Below, piece after piece: positions 22,558 through 28,463 of a DNA stretch of 29,716 nucleotides (the stretch's first letter is position 1; each line of letters starts with the position of its first letter). Where the stretch lies: positions 1 to 29,716 of the IMG/VR virus record IMGVR_UViG_3300043595_000016. One strand, written 5' to 3'. Source of the stretch: a virus. The notes under the pieces are model-generated. The model was not told the DNA's origin. It ran no database searches and saw nothing but the letters and a program-made list of their open reading frames with translations. A program made the translations under genes and the position numbers.

Positions 22558-23090
22558 CAGTCCCGAGGCTCCGTGTTCTCTGCGATGCGCTCGGTGTTCA
22601 CCGCTGTACGCTCGGCCGCATCGGCCACGCGCGTCACGGCAGGCTCCTCGCGGCGAAGGCTGTCGGCTTCGCGAGCGGCCAGGTCGACCAGGTCGGTGGC
22701 TGCGAGCTTGGCCGTGTCGAGCAGGTCGCCGGCGGTCTGTTCGGCCTGCGCGAGAATCTGCGCCGGCGGACGCGCCTCGGTCACTCGGCGGATGTAGAAC
22801 GCGATGGCCGAGTTGACGATGAGCAGGACGTTGCCGAACAGCAGGACGATGACGAGCGGGCTGGGATCACCGGTGGGCGCGCTGATGAGCGCCACGCCGA
22901 GGACCAGGAAGGCGCCATGCACGATGAAGCGGATGGCTTCCGATGCGATCCGGCCGCGGACATGCCAGCGGCGGCCATTCTTCACGTCGCCCAGGGCGCG
23001 CAGGTCAAGGATCGACTCGATGCCCAAGATCAGCGAGAAGAGGACGCCGATGGTGGCGATCAGCGTCCAGGCCGCGACGTACGGGTTCAT
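22557..23090 (-). CDS. Membrane protein with three helices and a coiled-coil tail, 177 aa
   Basis: Three hydrophobic segments: AAWTLIATIGVLFSLILGI, EAIRFIVHGAFLVLGVALI and LVIVLLFGNVLLIVNSAIAF; then a long charged helix from VTEARPPAQILAQAEQ to AERTAVNTERIAENTEPRD with heptad-like spacing. It lies before the endolysin in the lysis cassette and may be a holin, antiholin or spanin-like disruptor. ATG at 23090 overlaps the upstream TGA. Confidence 0.7.
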   Translation of the reverse strand: MNPYVAAWTLIATIGVLFSLILGIESILDLRALGDVKNGRRWHVRGRIASEAIRFIVHGAFLVLGVALISAPTGDPSPLVIVLLFGNVLLIVNSAIAFYIRRVTEARPPAQILAQAEQTAGDLLDTAKLAATDLVDLAAREADSLRREEPAVTRVADAAERTAVNTERIAENTEPRD

Positions 23091-23272
23091 TGCGGCGGCA
23101 CCGGGCGCTTGCGGAAGGACTCGTGCTCTTCAAGCAGCCGCAGCCGACGCGACTCGGCGGCTTCGCTCCTGGCATCGACGATGACCTTGTCGGTCTCCCG
23201 GTAGCGTGCAGCCGTCTCTTCGGGCGGCCGCACGAGCCCGAGGAACTCGAGCAGGCTGCGGACGGGTCTCAT
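23087..23272 (-). CDS. Small charged protein of the lysis cassette, 61 aa
   Basis: MRPVRSLLEFLGLVRPPEET followed by one charged helix (AARYRETDKVIVDARSEAAE...RLLEEHESFRK). Start and stop both form ATGA overlaps (23272 and 23090). The N-terminal amphipathic LLEFLGLV could sit on a membrane. The longer open frame to 23791 is shadow. Function unknown. Confidence 0.7.
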   Translation of the reverse strand: MRPVRSLLEFLGLVRPPEETAARYRETDKVIVDARSEAAESRRLRLLEEHESFRKRPVPPQ

Positions 23273-23475
23273 CGGCGCTTCGCTCGCACCTCGGCCGTCA
23301 GCTCCCGCACGGCGTCGGTGAGTGCGTCGACCCGGCTGTCCGAAGAGCGAAGGTCCTTCTGCGACTCGCGGTACAAGCGCCACAGGAAGTACACGACGAT
23401 GATCAGGGCGACGAAGGCCCCCGTCTGGCCCACGATCCGGGCCAGGATCGCATCGAGCAGCTCGACGAGATCCAT
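23269..23475 (-). CDS. Single-pass membrane protein with coiled coil, 68 aa
   Basis: One transmembrane segment (GAFVALIIVVYFLWRLY, residues ~19-35) flanked by an N-terminal amphipathic helix (MDLVELLDAILARIVG) and a C-terminal coiled coil (SRVDALTDAVRELTAEVR). This layout is typical of class III-type holins or lysis accessory proteins. ATG at 23475 with GGTGAG upstream. First gene of the lysis cassette after an 81-bp gap that contains a hairpin. Confidence 0.7.
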   Translation of the reverse strand: MDLVELLDAILARIVGQTGAFVALIIVVYFLWRLYRESQKDLRSSDSRVDALTDAVRELTAEVRAKRR

Positions 23476-23487
23476 TGCTCACCACAA

Positions 23488-23504
23488 GGAGCACGAGGTG
23501 CTCC
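23488..23504. promoter_or_regulatory. Perfect 7-bp hairpin before the lysis genes
   Basis: GGAGCAC - 3 nt - GTGCTCC, about 13 nt upstream of the 68-aa membrane-protein ATG on the minus strand. There is no U-run, so it may affect RNA stability or translation rather than termination. The rest of the 81-bp gap (23476-23556) shows no clear promoter. Confidence 0.4.
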
Positions 23505-23556
23505 GAACAACGGCGCTGTACATCAGAAAGCGTATGCCACATCGCGTGGTCTAACT

Positions 23557-23835
23557 TCAAGTCGCGTGACGGGTGAACTGGCCGGCGCGGCGCGTCTCGT
23601 GATGGTCTAGGCGGATCGGAGCGGTCGCCACGCGGTGCACCTCGCGCTCCAGCCACTGGGCGAACTCGAGCGGCGTCATCATCTGCTCGGGGTGCTCGCA
23701 GTCGTCCGGCTCGCAGTCGTCCAGCTGCCGCATGCAGGCCCGCGCGGCGGCCAGGATGTCGTCGGTGCAGCCGGCCAGCGAGCACAGCCATTCGCGTCGA
23801 GCTGGAGGGTGGTGACTACTCCGGTGACTTACCAC
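23557..23835 (-). CDS. Hypothetical Cys/His-rich protein, about 92 aa
   Basis: The core REWLCSLAGCTDDILAAARA, MRQLDDCEPDDCEHPEQM and TPLEFAQWLEREVHRVATA reads as real protein with C-x4-C and C-x4-C-x-H, possibly a metal site. The start is uncertain: GTG at 23835 is taken here, TTG at 23865 is the longest option; there is no ATG upstream of the conserved part. Its 5' end lies in the attP arm region. It is the first gene downstream of attP in the leftward direction; in this position a small terminase or late regulator is conceivable, but I see no HTH. Confidence 0.6.
   Translation of the reverse strand: MVSHRSSHHPPARREWLCSLAGCTDDILAAARACMRQLDDCEPDDCEHPEQMMTPLEFAQWLEREVHRVATAPIRLDHHETRRAGQFTRHAT
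23811..23829 (+). repeat. Arm-type integrase sites, left pair
   Basis: GGTGACT at 23811-23817 and 23823-23829, two direct copies exactly 12 bp apart, 52 bp to the left of the tRNA-like core. A matching pair lies on the other side of the core. Such paired short direct repeats flanking a core are the pattern of arm sites bound by the N-terminal domain of tyrosine integrases. Confidence 0.6.
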
Positions 23836-23881
23836 GCCATTGGTCGGCAGCGGATTCGGGCTCAATCCGCGCCTCCAGACC

Positions 23882-23931
23882 GGCGGCTGTTAACCGCTTG
23901 GTCGTAGGTTCGAATCCTACCGCCGGAGCCA
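23882..23931 (+). other. attP: attP core: 3' half of a tRNA-Asn gene
   Basis: From 23882 the sequence folds as a tRNA from the anticodon arm to CCA: stem GGCGG/CCGCT, loop CTGTTAA with anticodon GTT (23889-23891), variable TGGTC, T arm GTAGG-TTCGAAT-CCTAC, acceptor strand CGCCGGA, discriminator G and CCA (23929-23931). No 5' half (expected acceptor TCCGGCG and D arm) precedes it. This is the classic attP of a phage that integrates into a host tRNA-Asn gene and restores its 3' end. The integrase gene starts nearby. Confidence 0.9.
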
Positions 23932-23940
23932 CTTTCCCTC

Positions 23941-24246
23941 TCAAACGGACCCATCGGAACCCTCTCCTTCCGACCCTGTCCCGCGGTGCCGTGACTTATC
24001 TGGTGACTGACTGAGCTCACGTGCCAAAGCGCTCAGCAGAGAGTGCTCGTCATAGCCGCGAACCGCTACATGGCGATCCCCGGTGCGGATAGACAGTTCG
24101 ACATCACCGTCCGTCGTCTTCTCGCCCAGCCAGATGCGACTCTTCTCGTCGAAGCTCCAACCGTTGGCGGTGGCAGTCTCCTGCACGGCGCGCATGAACT
24201 CCACCCACTTGCTAGGTCGGTAATCGTCCACGCTGAACTGTGTCAT
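23941..24246 (-). CDS. Hypothetical protein between integrase and attP, 101 aa
   Basis: ATG at 24246 overlaps the integrase TGA (ATGA). MTQFSVDDYRPSKWVEFMRA, then NGWSFDEKSRIWLGEKTTDG and VELSIRTGDRHVAVRGYDEH form a compact alpha/beta protein; the tail (SPDKSRHRGTGSEGEGSDG) is disordered and encodes the right arm-site pair. No HTH is visible, so I do not call it an excisionase. The longer frame to 24714 is integrase shadow. Confidence 0.7.
   Translation of the reverse strand: MTQFSVDDYRPSKWVEFMRAVQETATANGWSFDEKSRIWLGEKTTDGDVELSIRTGDRHVAVRGYDEHSLLSALARELSQSPDKSRHRGTGSEGEGSDGSV
23990..24008 (+). repeat. Arm-type integrase sites, right pair
   Basis: CGTGACT at 23990-23996 and GGTGACT at 24002-24008, again 12 bp apart and in the same orientation as the left pair, 58 bp to the right of the core. 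They lie inside the C-terminal codons of the small gene behind the integrase. Confidence 0.6.
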
Positions 24247-25352
24247 CCGACCATCCCTTCGATCGCCTCGACCGCGGACGCATGCCGCTCGCCGAGCGCG
24301 ATGTAGTGCCGCTTCGTGGTGTGGGTTCGGGTGTGACCCATCAGCCGCGCGATCTCCATGTCGGACACACCGGCCCCGTACAGCCGCGAGGCGAAGGTCG
24401 CGCGCAGGGCCTTGAAGTCGAGGACCCGGATGCCTGCCGCGGCGTACAGGCGCTGCGCGTGGTGGGTCAGCCAGGTGCCGTTGATCGGGCCGCCGGAGGT
24501 GTTCGTGAACACCGGCCCGGTGGCGGTCGGCAGGAAGCCCTCGGCGATCAGCCGCTCGCGATGCGCTCGCAGCGCGACGACGACTGCCGGCGACAGCGGC
24601 ACCGTGCGGCGCGACTCGGAGGTCTTCGGGTCGACGCGAGAGTACCTGCCACCGACGCGGGCGAGCTCGTGGCGCACGGTGACCGATCCGACGTCGAGGT
24701 CGATGTCCTGCCACGCGAGGCCGAGCAACTCGCCCTGCCTGAGCCCAGTCGCGACGGCGAGGACGAAGAGCGCTGACAGCCGCTCGCCCTCCAGCGACCC
24801 GAGCAGCGTCTGGACCTCGGCGGCGGTGAACGCCTCCGGCTCCTCGACCGTCACGCGCGGCGCGTCGACGAACTCGCGAGACGCCACGTTGCGACTGAGG
24901 TGCCCGGCCCGCACGCCTTGGGTCAGCGCCCGGCGCAGGGTGGCATGCACGTTCTTGAGGCTCTTCGGCGACAGTCGCGGCTCCAGACGGGCCAGCGCGT
25001 CCTCGACATGCAGCGGGGACAGCTCCGACAGGCGGACCGGTCCGATCAGCGGCACCAGGTGATTGACGACGTCCGAGCGGTAGCTCTGGCGCGTAGTGGG
25101 CCGGATGTTACGCACGCTGGCCACCCACTGTTCGAGGTAGTCGCCAGTCGTCAGGCGCGTCCGCGTCACGCCGCCGCGCAGGTCGGCGCGCAGCTCGTCG
25201 AGCGCCCGCCTTGCCTCGGCGCGGGTCAGAACGGTCCGGGTCAGGTAGCGGCGGTTCGACCGCGGTCCGAGACTGACCTGCGCCCGCCAGCGGAAGGCCT
25301 CGCCGTCCGGCGTCTGCTTCCGGATCCGGAAGATGCTGCCCTCGCCCGCCAT
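24243..25352 (-). CDS. int: Tyrosine-family integrase, 369 aa
   Basis: Arm-binding N-terminus (GEGSIFRIRKQTPDGEAFRW ... RRYLTRTVLTRAEARRALDE), SAM-like core-binding domain (TTGDYLEQWVASVRNIRPTT to LKNVHATLRRALTQGVRAG) and catalytic domain with ALFVLAVATGLRQGELLGL (Arg I), LDFKALRATFAS (Arg II), LMGHTRTHTT (GH) and RHYIAL with the tyrosine nucleophile. The usual H-x-x-R box reads K-A-L-R, so its His is Lys. ATG at 25352 chosen because AGGAGG lies 6 nt upstream; ATG at 25367 is also in frame. It sits next to an attP made from tRNA-Asn and is coupled to the xis-like gene. Confidence 0.93.
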   Translation of the reverse strand: MAGEGSIFRIRKQTPDGEAFRWRAQVSLGPRSNRRYLTRTVLTRAEARRALDELRADLRGGVTRTRLTTGDYLEQWVASVRNIRPTTRQSYRSDVVNHLVPLIGPVRLSELSPLHVEDALARLEPRLSPKSLKNVHATLRRALTQGVRAGHLSRNVASREFVDAPRVTVEEPEAFTAAEVQTLLGSLEGERLSALFVLAVATGLRQGELLGLAWQDIDLDVGSVTVRHELARVGGRYSRVDPKTSESRRTVPLSPAVVVALRAHRERLIAEGFLPTATGPVFTNTSGGPINGTWLTHHAQRLYAAAGIRVLDFKALRATFASRLYGAGVSDMEIARLMGHTRTHTTKRHYIALGERHASAVEAIEGMVG

Positions 25353-25533
25353 CCGGCGCCTCCTCATGCTGCGATGCTAGCCGTTCGTCCAGGTCGCTGA
25401 CCCGCGTAAACCACCGGCGCCCGATCTTTCGCCCGGGGAGCTGGCCGGACGCCAACCAGCGATACACCGTCTCGACGTCGACGCCGAGAGTGTCGGCCAC
25501 GTCCTGGGGGCCGAGGTAGACGCGGTCGGTCAC
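25108..25533 (-). CDS. Excisionase-like MerR/HTH_17 DNA-binding protein, up to 141 aa
   Basis: VYLGPQDVADTLGVDVETVY, RWLASGQLPGRKIGRRWFTR and VSDLDERLASQ are a textbook excisionase-family winged HTH (residues ~5-57). The GTG at 25533 overlaps the upstream TGA (GTGA). After ~60 residues, where such proteins normally end, the frame has no stop and continues 245 nt into the integrase gene; this part is Arg/Ala/Pro-rich like shadow translation. Either the protein really has this tail or the stop was lost. It is likely to control integrase direction. Confidence 0.8.
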   Translation of the reverse strand: MTDRVYLGPQDVADTLGVDVETVYRWLASGQLPGRKIGRRWFTRVSDLDERLASQHEEAPDGGRGQHLPDPEADAGRRGLPLAGAGQSRTAVEPPLPDPDRSDPRRGKAGARRAARRPARRRDADAPDDWRLPRTVGGQRA

Positions 25534-25811
25534 AGCGAGCCCCACTGGTCGGCCATCGCGCCGGCGATGCCCTGGAGGGTGCGGCTGCGTTCCTTCCAGC
25601 GGTCAGGTCCGGGCGACGCGTGATGGACCCGCGGCTCACGGCCGGCGACGATGGTCGTCGGCTCTACGGCGCGGGCGGTGCCCTCCGACGCGCGTCGCTC
25701 GCCGGGGTCGTACTCGTGGGCGTTGAAGCCGAGGGCATGCAGCCGCGCCGGCAGGTGATCGGCCACCGGCCGCAGGCACACCAGGCAACGACGGCGCCAC
25801 GGAACGGTCAC
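25530..25811 (-). CDS. Hypothetical protein, 93 aa
   Basis: GTG at 25811 overlaps the upstream TGA; its TGA overlaps the xis-like GTG. RRRCLVCLRPVADHLPARLH has a C-x2-C pair, HALGFNAHEYDPGERRAS follows, and the C-terminal KERSRTLQGIAGAMADQWGS is a helix. Possibly a small zinc-knuckle protein. The longer frame to 26045 is shadow. Confidence 0.65.
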   Translation of the reverse strand: MTVPWRRRCLVCLRPVADHLPARLHALGFNAHEYDPGERRASEGTARAVEPTTIVAGREPRVHHASPGPDRWKERSRTLQGIAGAMADQWGSL

Positions 25812-26104
25812 TGGCGCGCCTGCTCTTTCTCGACAGCGCGCTTGACTTTCGTGAAGCGTCGGCGCTCGACGACCTTCAGGGAGGGCCATGTCTCGGCAGC
25901 CTCGGCGTCGGGAGCGTCCATGCGGTGGCGTCCAAACTCCAGCCGCTCTCCTTCCTTCGGCAGCACGGCGGTCGTGAACCCCGAGCACCGGCACGAATAG
26001 CCGTCGAAGGTGCCGGGGCCACCGGTGGACACCCACGCCGTGCAATTCTTCCGGCCGGTCCGGTTGTGCAGCGTCTCACCGTGATTGCAGCGCGTGCAGC
26101 TCAT
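25808..26104 (-). CDS. Small Cys-rich protein (putative zinc-binding), 98 aa
   Basis: MSCTRCNHGETLHNRTGRKN, then CTAW and GYSCRCSGF give C-x2-C, H, C and C-x-C, a plausible zinc site in the first ~42 residues. The motif is common in small phage proteins of high-GC Gram-positive hosts (C..C.H....H......C......C.C..f). The tail is basic and helical (FTKVKRAVEKEQARQ). ATGA overlap at the start (26104). Confidence 0.7.
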   Translation of the reverse strand: MSCTRCNHGETLHNRTGRKNCTAWVSTGGPGTFDGYSCRCSGFTTAVLPKEGERLEFGRHRMDAPDAEAAETWPSLKVVERRRFTKVKRAVEKEQARQ

Positions 26105-26514
26105 GGTGCATCGAGCCCTGGCCGTGGCAGCGTCTTCGGTGCGGTGCGCAGGATCTCGGTGATGCTGATCGCGTCGGCGGTGCGGTCGCCGCTCGAGCGC
26201 CAGATGCCGGCGAACACCCCGGGCACCTGGTCGAGCTCGCCCAGCCAGGCGCGCTGCTCGTCGGTGGCATCGTCGGGCGGGACCTTGACCTCGATGGCGT
26301 AGGCGCGGCCACCGCGCACGGCGAAGACGTCCGGCCAGCCGGAGTCGGCACCCCAGTGATCGGTCCGCGAGTCGTGGGTGACGGTGACGCGGTACTCGAG
26401 GCTGTGGGCGATCGTGATCCACAGCTCGACCAGCTGCCTATGCGTCGGCGTCCAGGTCGAGCGCATGGCGTCGGGGATGATGTCCTCGGCCTTGCGGCGC
26501 CAGGGTGCGGGCAT
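26101..26514 (-). CDS. VRR-NUC-type nuclease, 137 aa
   Basis: The VRR-NUC signature is visible: GADSGWPDVFAVRGGRAYAI (GxPD), EVKVPPDDATDEQRAW (ExK and the Gln) and LGELDQVPGVFAGIWR. This PD-(D/E)XK family includes phage Holliday-junction/structure-specific nucleases. The first ~25 residues are basic (PAPWRRKAEDIIPDAMRSTW). Coupled on both sides, next to an RHH protein. Confidence 0.82.
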   Translation of the reverse strand: MPAPWRRKAEDIIPDAMRSTWTPTHRQLVELWITIAHSLEYRVTVTHDSRTDHWGADSGWPDVFAVRGGRAYAIEVKVPPDDATDEQRAWLGELDQVPGVFAGIWRSSGDRTADAISITEILRTAPKTLPRPGLDAP

Positions 26515-26711
26515 CAGCTCGGCTGCCTGAACACAGACTCGACCGCATCGATGACACGCTGCGCCAGCCCGTTGGCCTCGAGGTCGTCGCGCTGAAACAG
26601 GCGGCGGCGGACGACTGCACCGATCGACCGATCCGTGCGTCCAGCCTCGTCGTTGAGGAAGTCGTACTCGCGTTGCGTGACTCGGACGGAGAGGATGACG
26701 TCTCGCCTCAT
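26514..26711 (-). CDS. Ribbon-helix-helix DNA-binding protein, 65 aa
   Basis: MRRDVILSVRVTQREYDFLN is the beta strand and helix one; EAGRTDRSIGAVVRRRLFQR the second helix of a CopG/Arc-type RHH dimer. Residues beyond 42 form a helical extension. It binds DNA, perhaps regulating the operon or the nearby repeat array. TGATG overlap with the nuclease gene, ATGA with the HNH gene. Confidence 0.78.
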   Translation of the reverse strand: MRRDVILSVRVTQREYDFLNDEAGRTDRSIGAVVRRRLFQRDDLEANGLAQRVIDAVESVFRQPS

Positions 26712-27046
26712 TCAGCCGCCCTCCGGCTGAAATCGGCGGTCGGGACGGACCATCGCGAGTCCTGGGGGGATATTTTCCGGAGTGGGCCTGTACTGTGGTG
26801 GGTGCCTCTTAAAAAACGCGAAGGCAGGCCGCGCGCTCCTTTAACTTGATTGCAACGCATGCAGGCGGCTTGGAGGTTGTCGGGCGTGGCCAGCCCGCCC
26901 CATGCCTTCGGGTGCCGATGGTCGACCGTGGTGGCCACCAGGGTGCAGCCATCCAGCCGCAGCTGGCATTCGTAGTTGTCTCGGATCAGGACCTCTCGAC
27001 GAGTCCGTTCCTCGGAGTAGGTCCAGTGGCGTTGCTGCTTGCTCAT
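26708..27046 (-). CDS. HNH endonuclease, 112 aa
   Basis: RREVLIRDNYECQLRLDGCT and TTVDHRHPKAWGGLATPDNL then QAACMRCNQVKGARG contain the HNH core (D-H, N, and C-x2-C pairs framing the zinc). Phages of this type often use a small HNH protein with terminase in packaging, but here it is in the replication block far from terL, between the ATPase/iteron region and the RHH gene. ATG at 27046 overlaps the upstream TGA. Confidence 0.85.
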   Translation of the reverse strand: MSKQQRHWTYSEERTRREVLIRDNYECQLRLDGCTLVATTVDHRHPKAWGGLATPDNLQAACMRCNQVKGARGLPSRFLRGTHHSTGPLRKISPQDSRWSVPTADFSRRAAE

Positions 27047-27255
27047 TGGACGCTCGCCGATCCCGGACCGGACACCCCTCTATAGAGGGGGGGTGTCCGT
27101 CCGTCCGAGGGGGTTTCGCTGTCCGTCTGGAGCGGACAGGAATCCGGACACGATTGAGCGTGGATCGGACACCGGTCGGACAGATCACCGGACATCGCCG
27201 AAATAAGGCCGGAAAGGGGCTCGGACACTTTCGCGGACACTTTCCGAGCGTTCAT
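27043..27255 (-). CDS. Small protein carrying the CGGACA repeat array, 70 aa
   Basis: ATG at 27255 overlaps the ATPase TGA, and its TGA overlaps the HNH ATG, so it fits the coupling chain. The protein is odd: KVSAKVSEPLSGLISAMSG, DRCPIHAQSCPDSCPLQ, then SETPSDGRTPPLYRG; the repeats appear as V-S/M-S/L-S or C-P depending on the codon frame. It may be a coupling ORF kept open over a DNA element rather than a functional protein. Confidence 0.5.
   Translation of the reverse strand: MNARKVSAKVSEPLSGLISAMSGDLSDRCPIHAQSCPDSCPLQTDSETPSDGRTPPLYRGVSGPGSASVQ
27069..27099. repeat. Long imperfect palindrome at the edge of the repeat array
   Basis: CGGACACCCCTC and GAGGGGGGGTGTCCG face each other around TATA; apart from a few extra G's in the run, the arms match. 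It could form a 12-bp cruciform or be a binding site for a dimer, and it ends in three overlapping GTCCG units (27095-27107). Confidence 0.6.
27069..27239. repeat. Iteron-like array of ten CGGACA motifs (candidate origin)
   Basis: Eight direct copies of CGGACA begin at 27069, 27133, 27145, 27166, 27177, 27189, 27222 and 27234; two inverted copies lie at 27094-27099 and 27120-27125. Neighbouring direct copies are 12, 21, 11, 12, 33 and 12 bp apart, close to multiples of the helical turn. The last two copies share the longer unit CGGACACTTTC. Copies fall in different codon frames, so selection is on DNA. Position after the ATPase gene suggests an origin or a regulator-binding array. Confidence 0.65.
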
Positions 27256-28460
27256 GCCACGTTCGACCATTGCTCGCCCGCCTTGGCGAACTTCGGAGGC
27301 TGGGCGCGCAAGCCTCGACGAAGGGCCTTGCCGATGGTGTCGGGCTTGGGTGGATCGGCTTCGTCGTCGGGGTCTAGCTCGTGAAGCGCAGCCACGATCT
27401 CCTTGATCGTCATGCCGTGATGGCCGACCATGACCTCGCTGATCCGCCTGGACAGGTGCTCCGAGAACGACGTCTCCCCGACGTCGACCGGTACGCCCTC
27501 CTTGTCGAATGTGATCGCCACTTTCTGGGGCTGCAGCGGCGCGTAGTTGTTGTGCTTGCGGTGCTGCAGGATCACCACGCCGGCATCGGCCTTCAGGCTG
27601 TAGGTGGTGCGGCTCAGGTTGTGCCAGAAGATCGACCCGAATGGGTAGCGCAGGTCGTCGGCCTTGGTGACATGCGCCAGGCTCAGGACGGGCAGCCCGA
27701 TGAACTCGAGGGCCCCGGCGTACAGGCTCACCGATTCGGGCTTGAGGGGGTCGGATCCGGCGCAGGCCGGCACGATCGAGTCGATGACCACGTAGTCGGC
27801 GCCGAACTCGATGGCCAGCTGGCGGATGTCCTCGGCCTGCGCCCACAGCGCACCGCGCTTGCCGCCCCAGGCGGCGGTCAACGGTCCGACGTGCAGAACC
27901 CTGTCCAGCATGGCCGGGCCGCCGATACCGGCGATGCGCCGCGCCCATTCGTCGGGATGGTTCTCGTAGTCGAGGATCAACACCCGCTTGTCGGCCTTCA
28001 GCAGCTCCACGATCCACATCGCCGACAGGGTGCCCTTGCCGACGCCTCCGGTGCCGTACAGGATGCTGTGGCCCAGCGGATCGAGATGGCCGATCAACAT
28101 CGGAGGCGGTGGGTCGGTGCTCACCATGGCCAGCACCCGAGCTCCCAACCGCGCCCCGATGCCAGAGGCCAGCATCTCCTCCGGCTCGTAGCGCAGGCGG
28201 TCGACGTAGTCCTTGGATTCGTCCAGGGCCGCCTGGGCGCTGGTACGCAGCTCGGCGATTCCGGTCGTGAGCTCCAACTTCAGGCGCGCCGGCATCCTGG
28301 CCAACGCCGCTGCACCGCGCTGCCAGTCCTCGAGGTCCACGTCGGTGGGCTCGACCGGGTCCCGGGCGAATGGCTCCGCGGCATGCCCGTTCAGCGGCGC
28401 TACCGGGGCGCGTTTCCGCGGTCGCGGACGTACTGGGGCCTGATCGGGCTCGGGAAGCAT
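27252..28460 (-). CDS. RepA/RecA-like AAA ATPase (replication protein), 402 aa
   Basis: The P-loop is HSILYGTGGVGKGTLSAMWI (Walker A GTGGVGKGT, near residue 140); LILDYENHPDEWARRI (the acidic residue after strand 2) and FGADYVVIDSIVPACAG (Walker B) follow, then VLSLAHVTKADDLRYPFGSI and VVILQHRKHNN, as in AAA_25/RepA-type hexameric helicases or helicase loaders. Residues 1-~100 are a Pro-rich start and a helical domain; the C-terminal ~90 residues resemble a small winged-helix (MTIKEIVAALHELDPDDEAD ... IGKALRRGLR). No DNA polymerase is encoded, so this is likely the phage replication initiator/helicase with the host replisome. ATG follows the upstream stop by 3 nt. Confidence 0.82.
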   Translation of the reverse strand: MLPEPDQAPVRPRPRKRAPVAPLNGHAAEPFARDPVEPTDVDLEDWQRGAAALARMPARLKLELTTGIAELRTSAQAALDESKDYVDRLRYEPEEMLASGIGARLGARVLAMVSTDPPPPMLIGHLDPLGHSILYGTGGVGKGTLSAMWIVELLKADKRVLILDYENHPDEWARRIAGIGGPAMLDRVLHVGPLTAAWGGKRGALWAQAEDIRQLAIEFGADYVVIDSIVPACAGSDPLKPESVSLYAGALEFIGLPVLSLAHVTKADDLRYPFGSIFWHNLSRTTYSLKADAGVVILQHRKHNNYAPLQPQKVAITFDKEGVPVDVGETSFSEHLSRRISEVMVGHHGMTIKEIVAALHELDPDDEADPPKPDTIGKALRRGLRAQPPKFAKAGEQWSNVA

Positions 28461-28463
28461 CAG

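Noticed and set aside
23820-23931. A complete tRNA-Asn gene
   Set aside because: Only the anticodon arm to CCA is present; no matching acceptor 5' strand or D arm precedes it, so it is an attP core, not a functional tRNA.
27055-27250. CRISPR array
   Set aside because: The CGGACA repeats are 6-11 bp with spacing of 11-33 bp and lie in an ORF; there are no long repeats with unique spacers and no cas genes.
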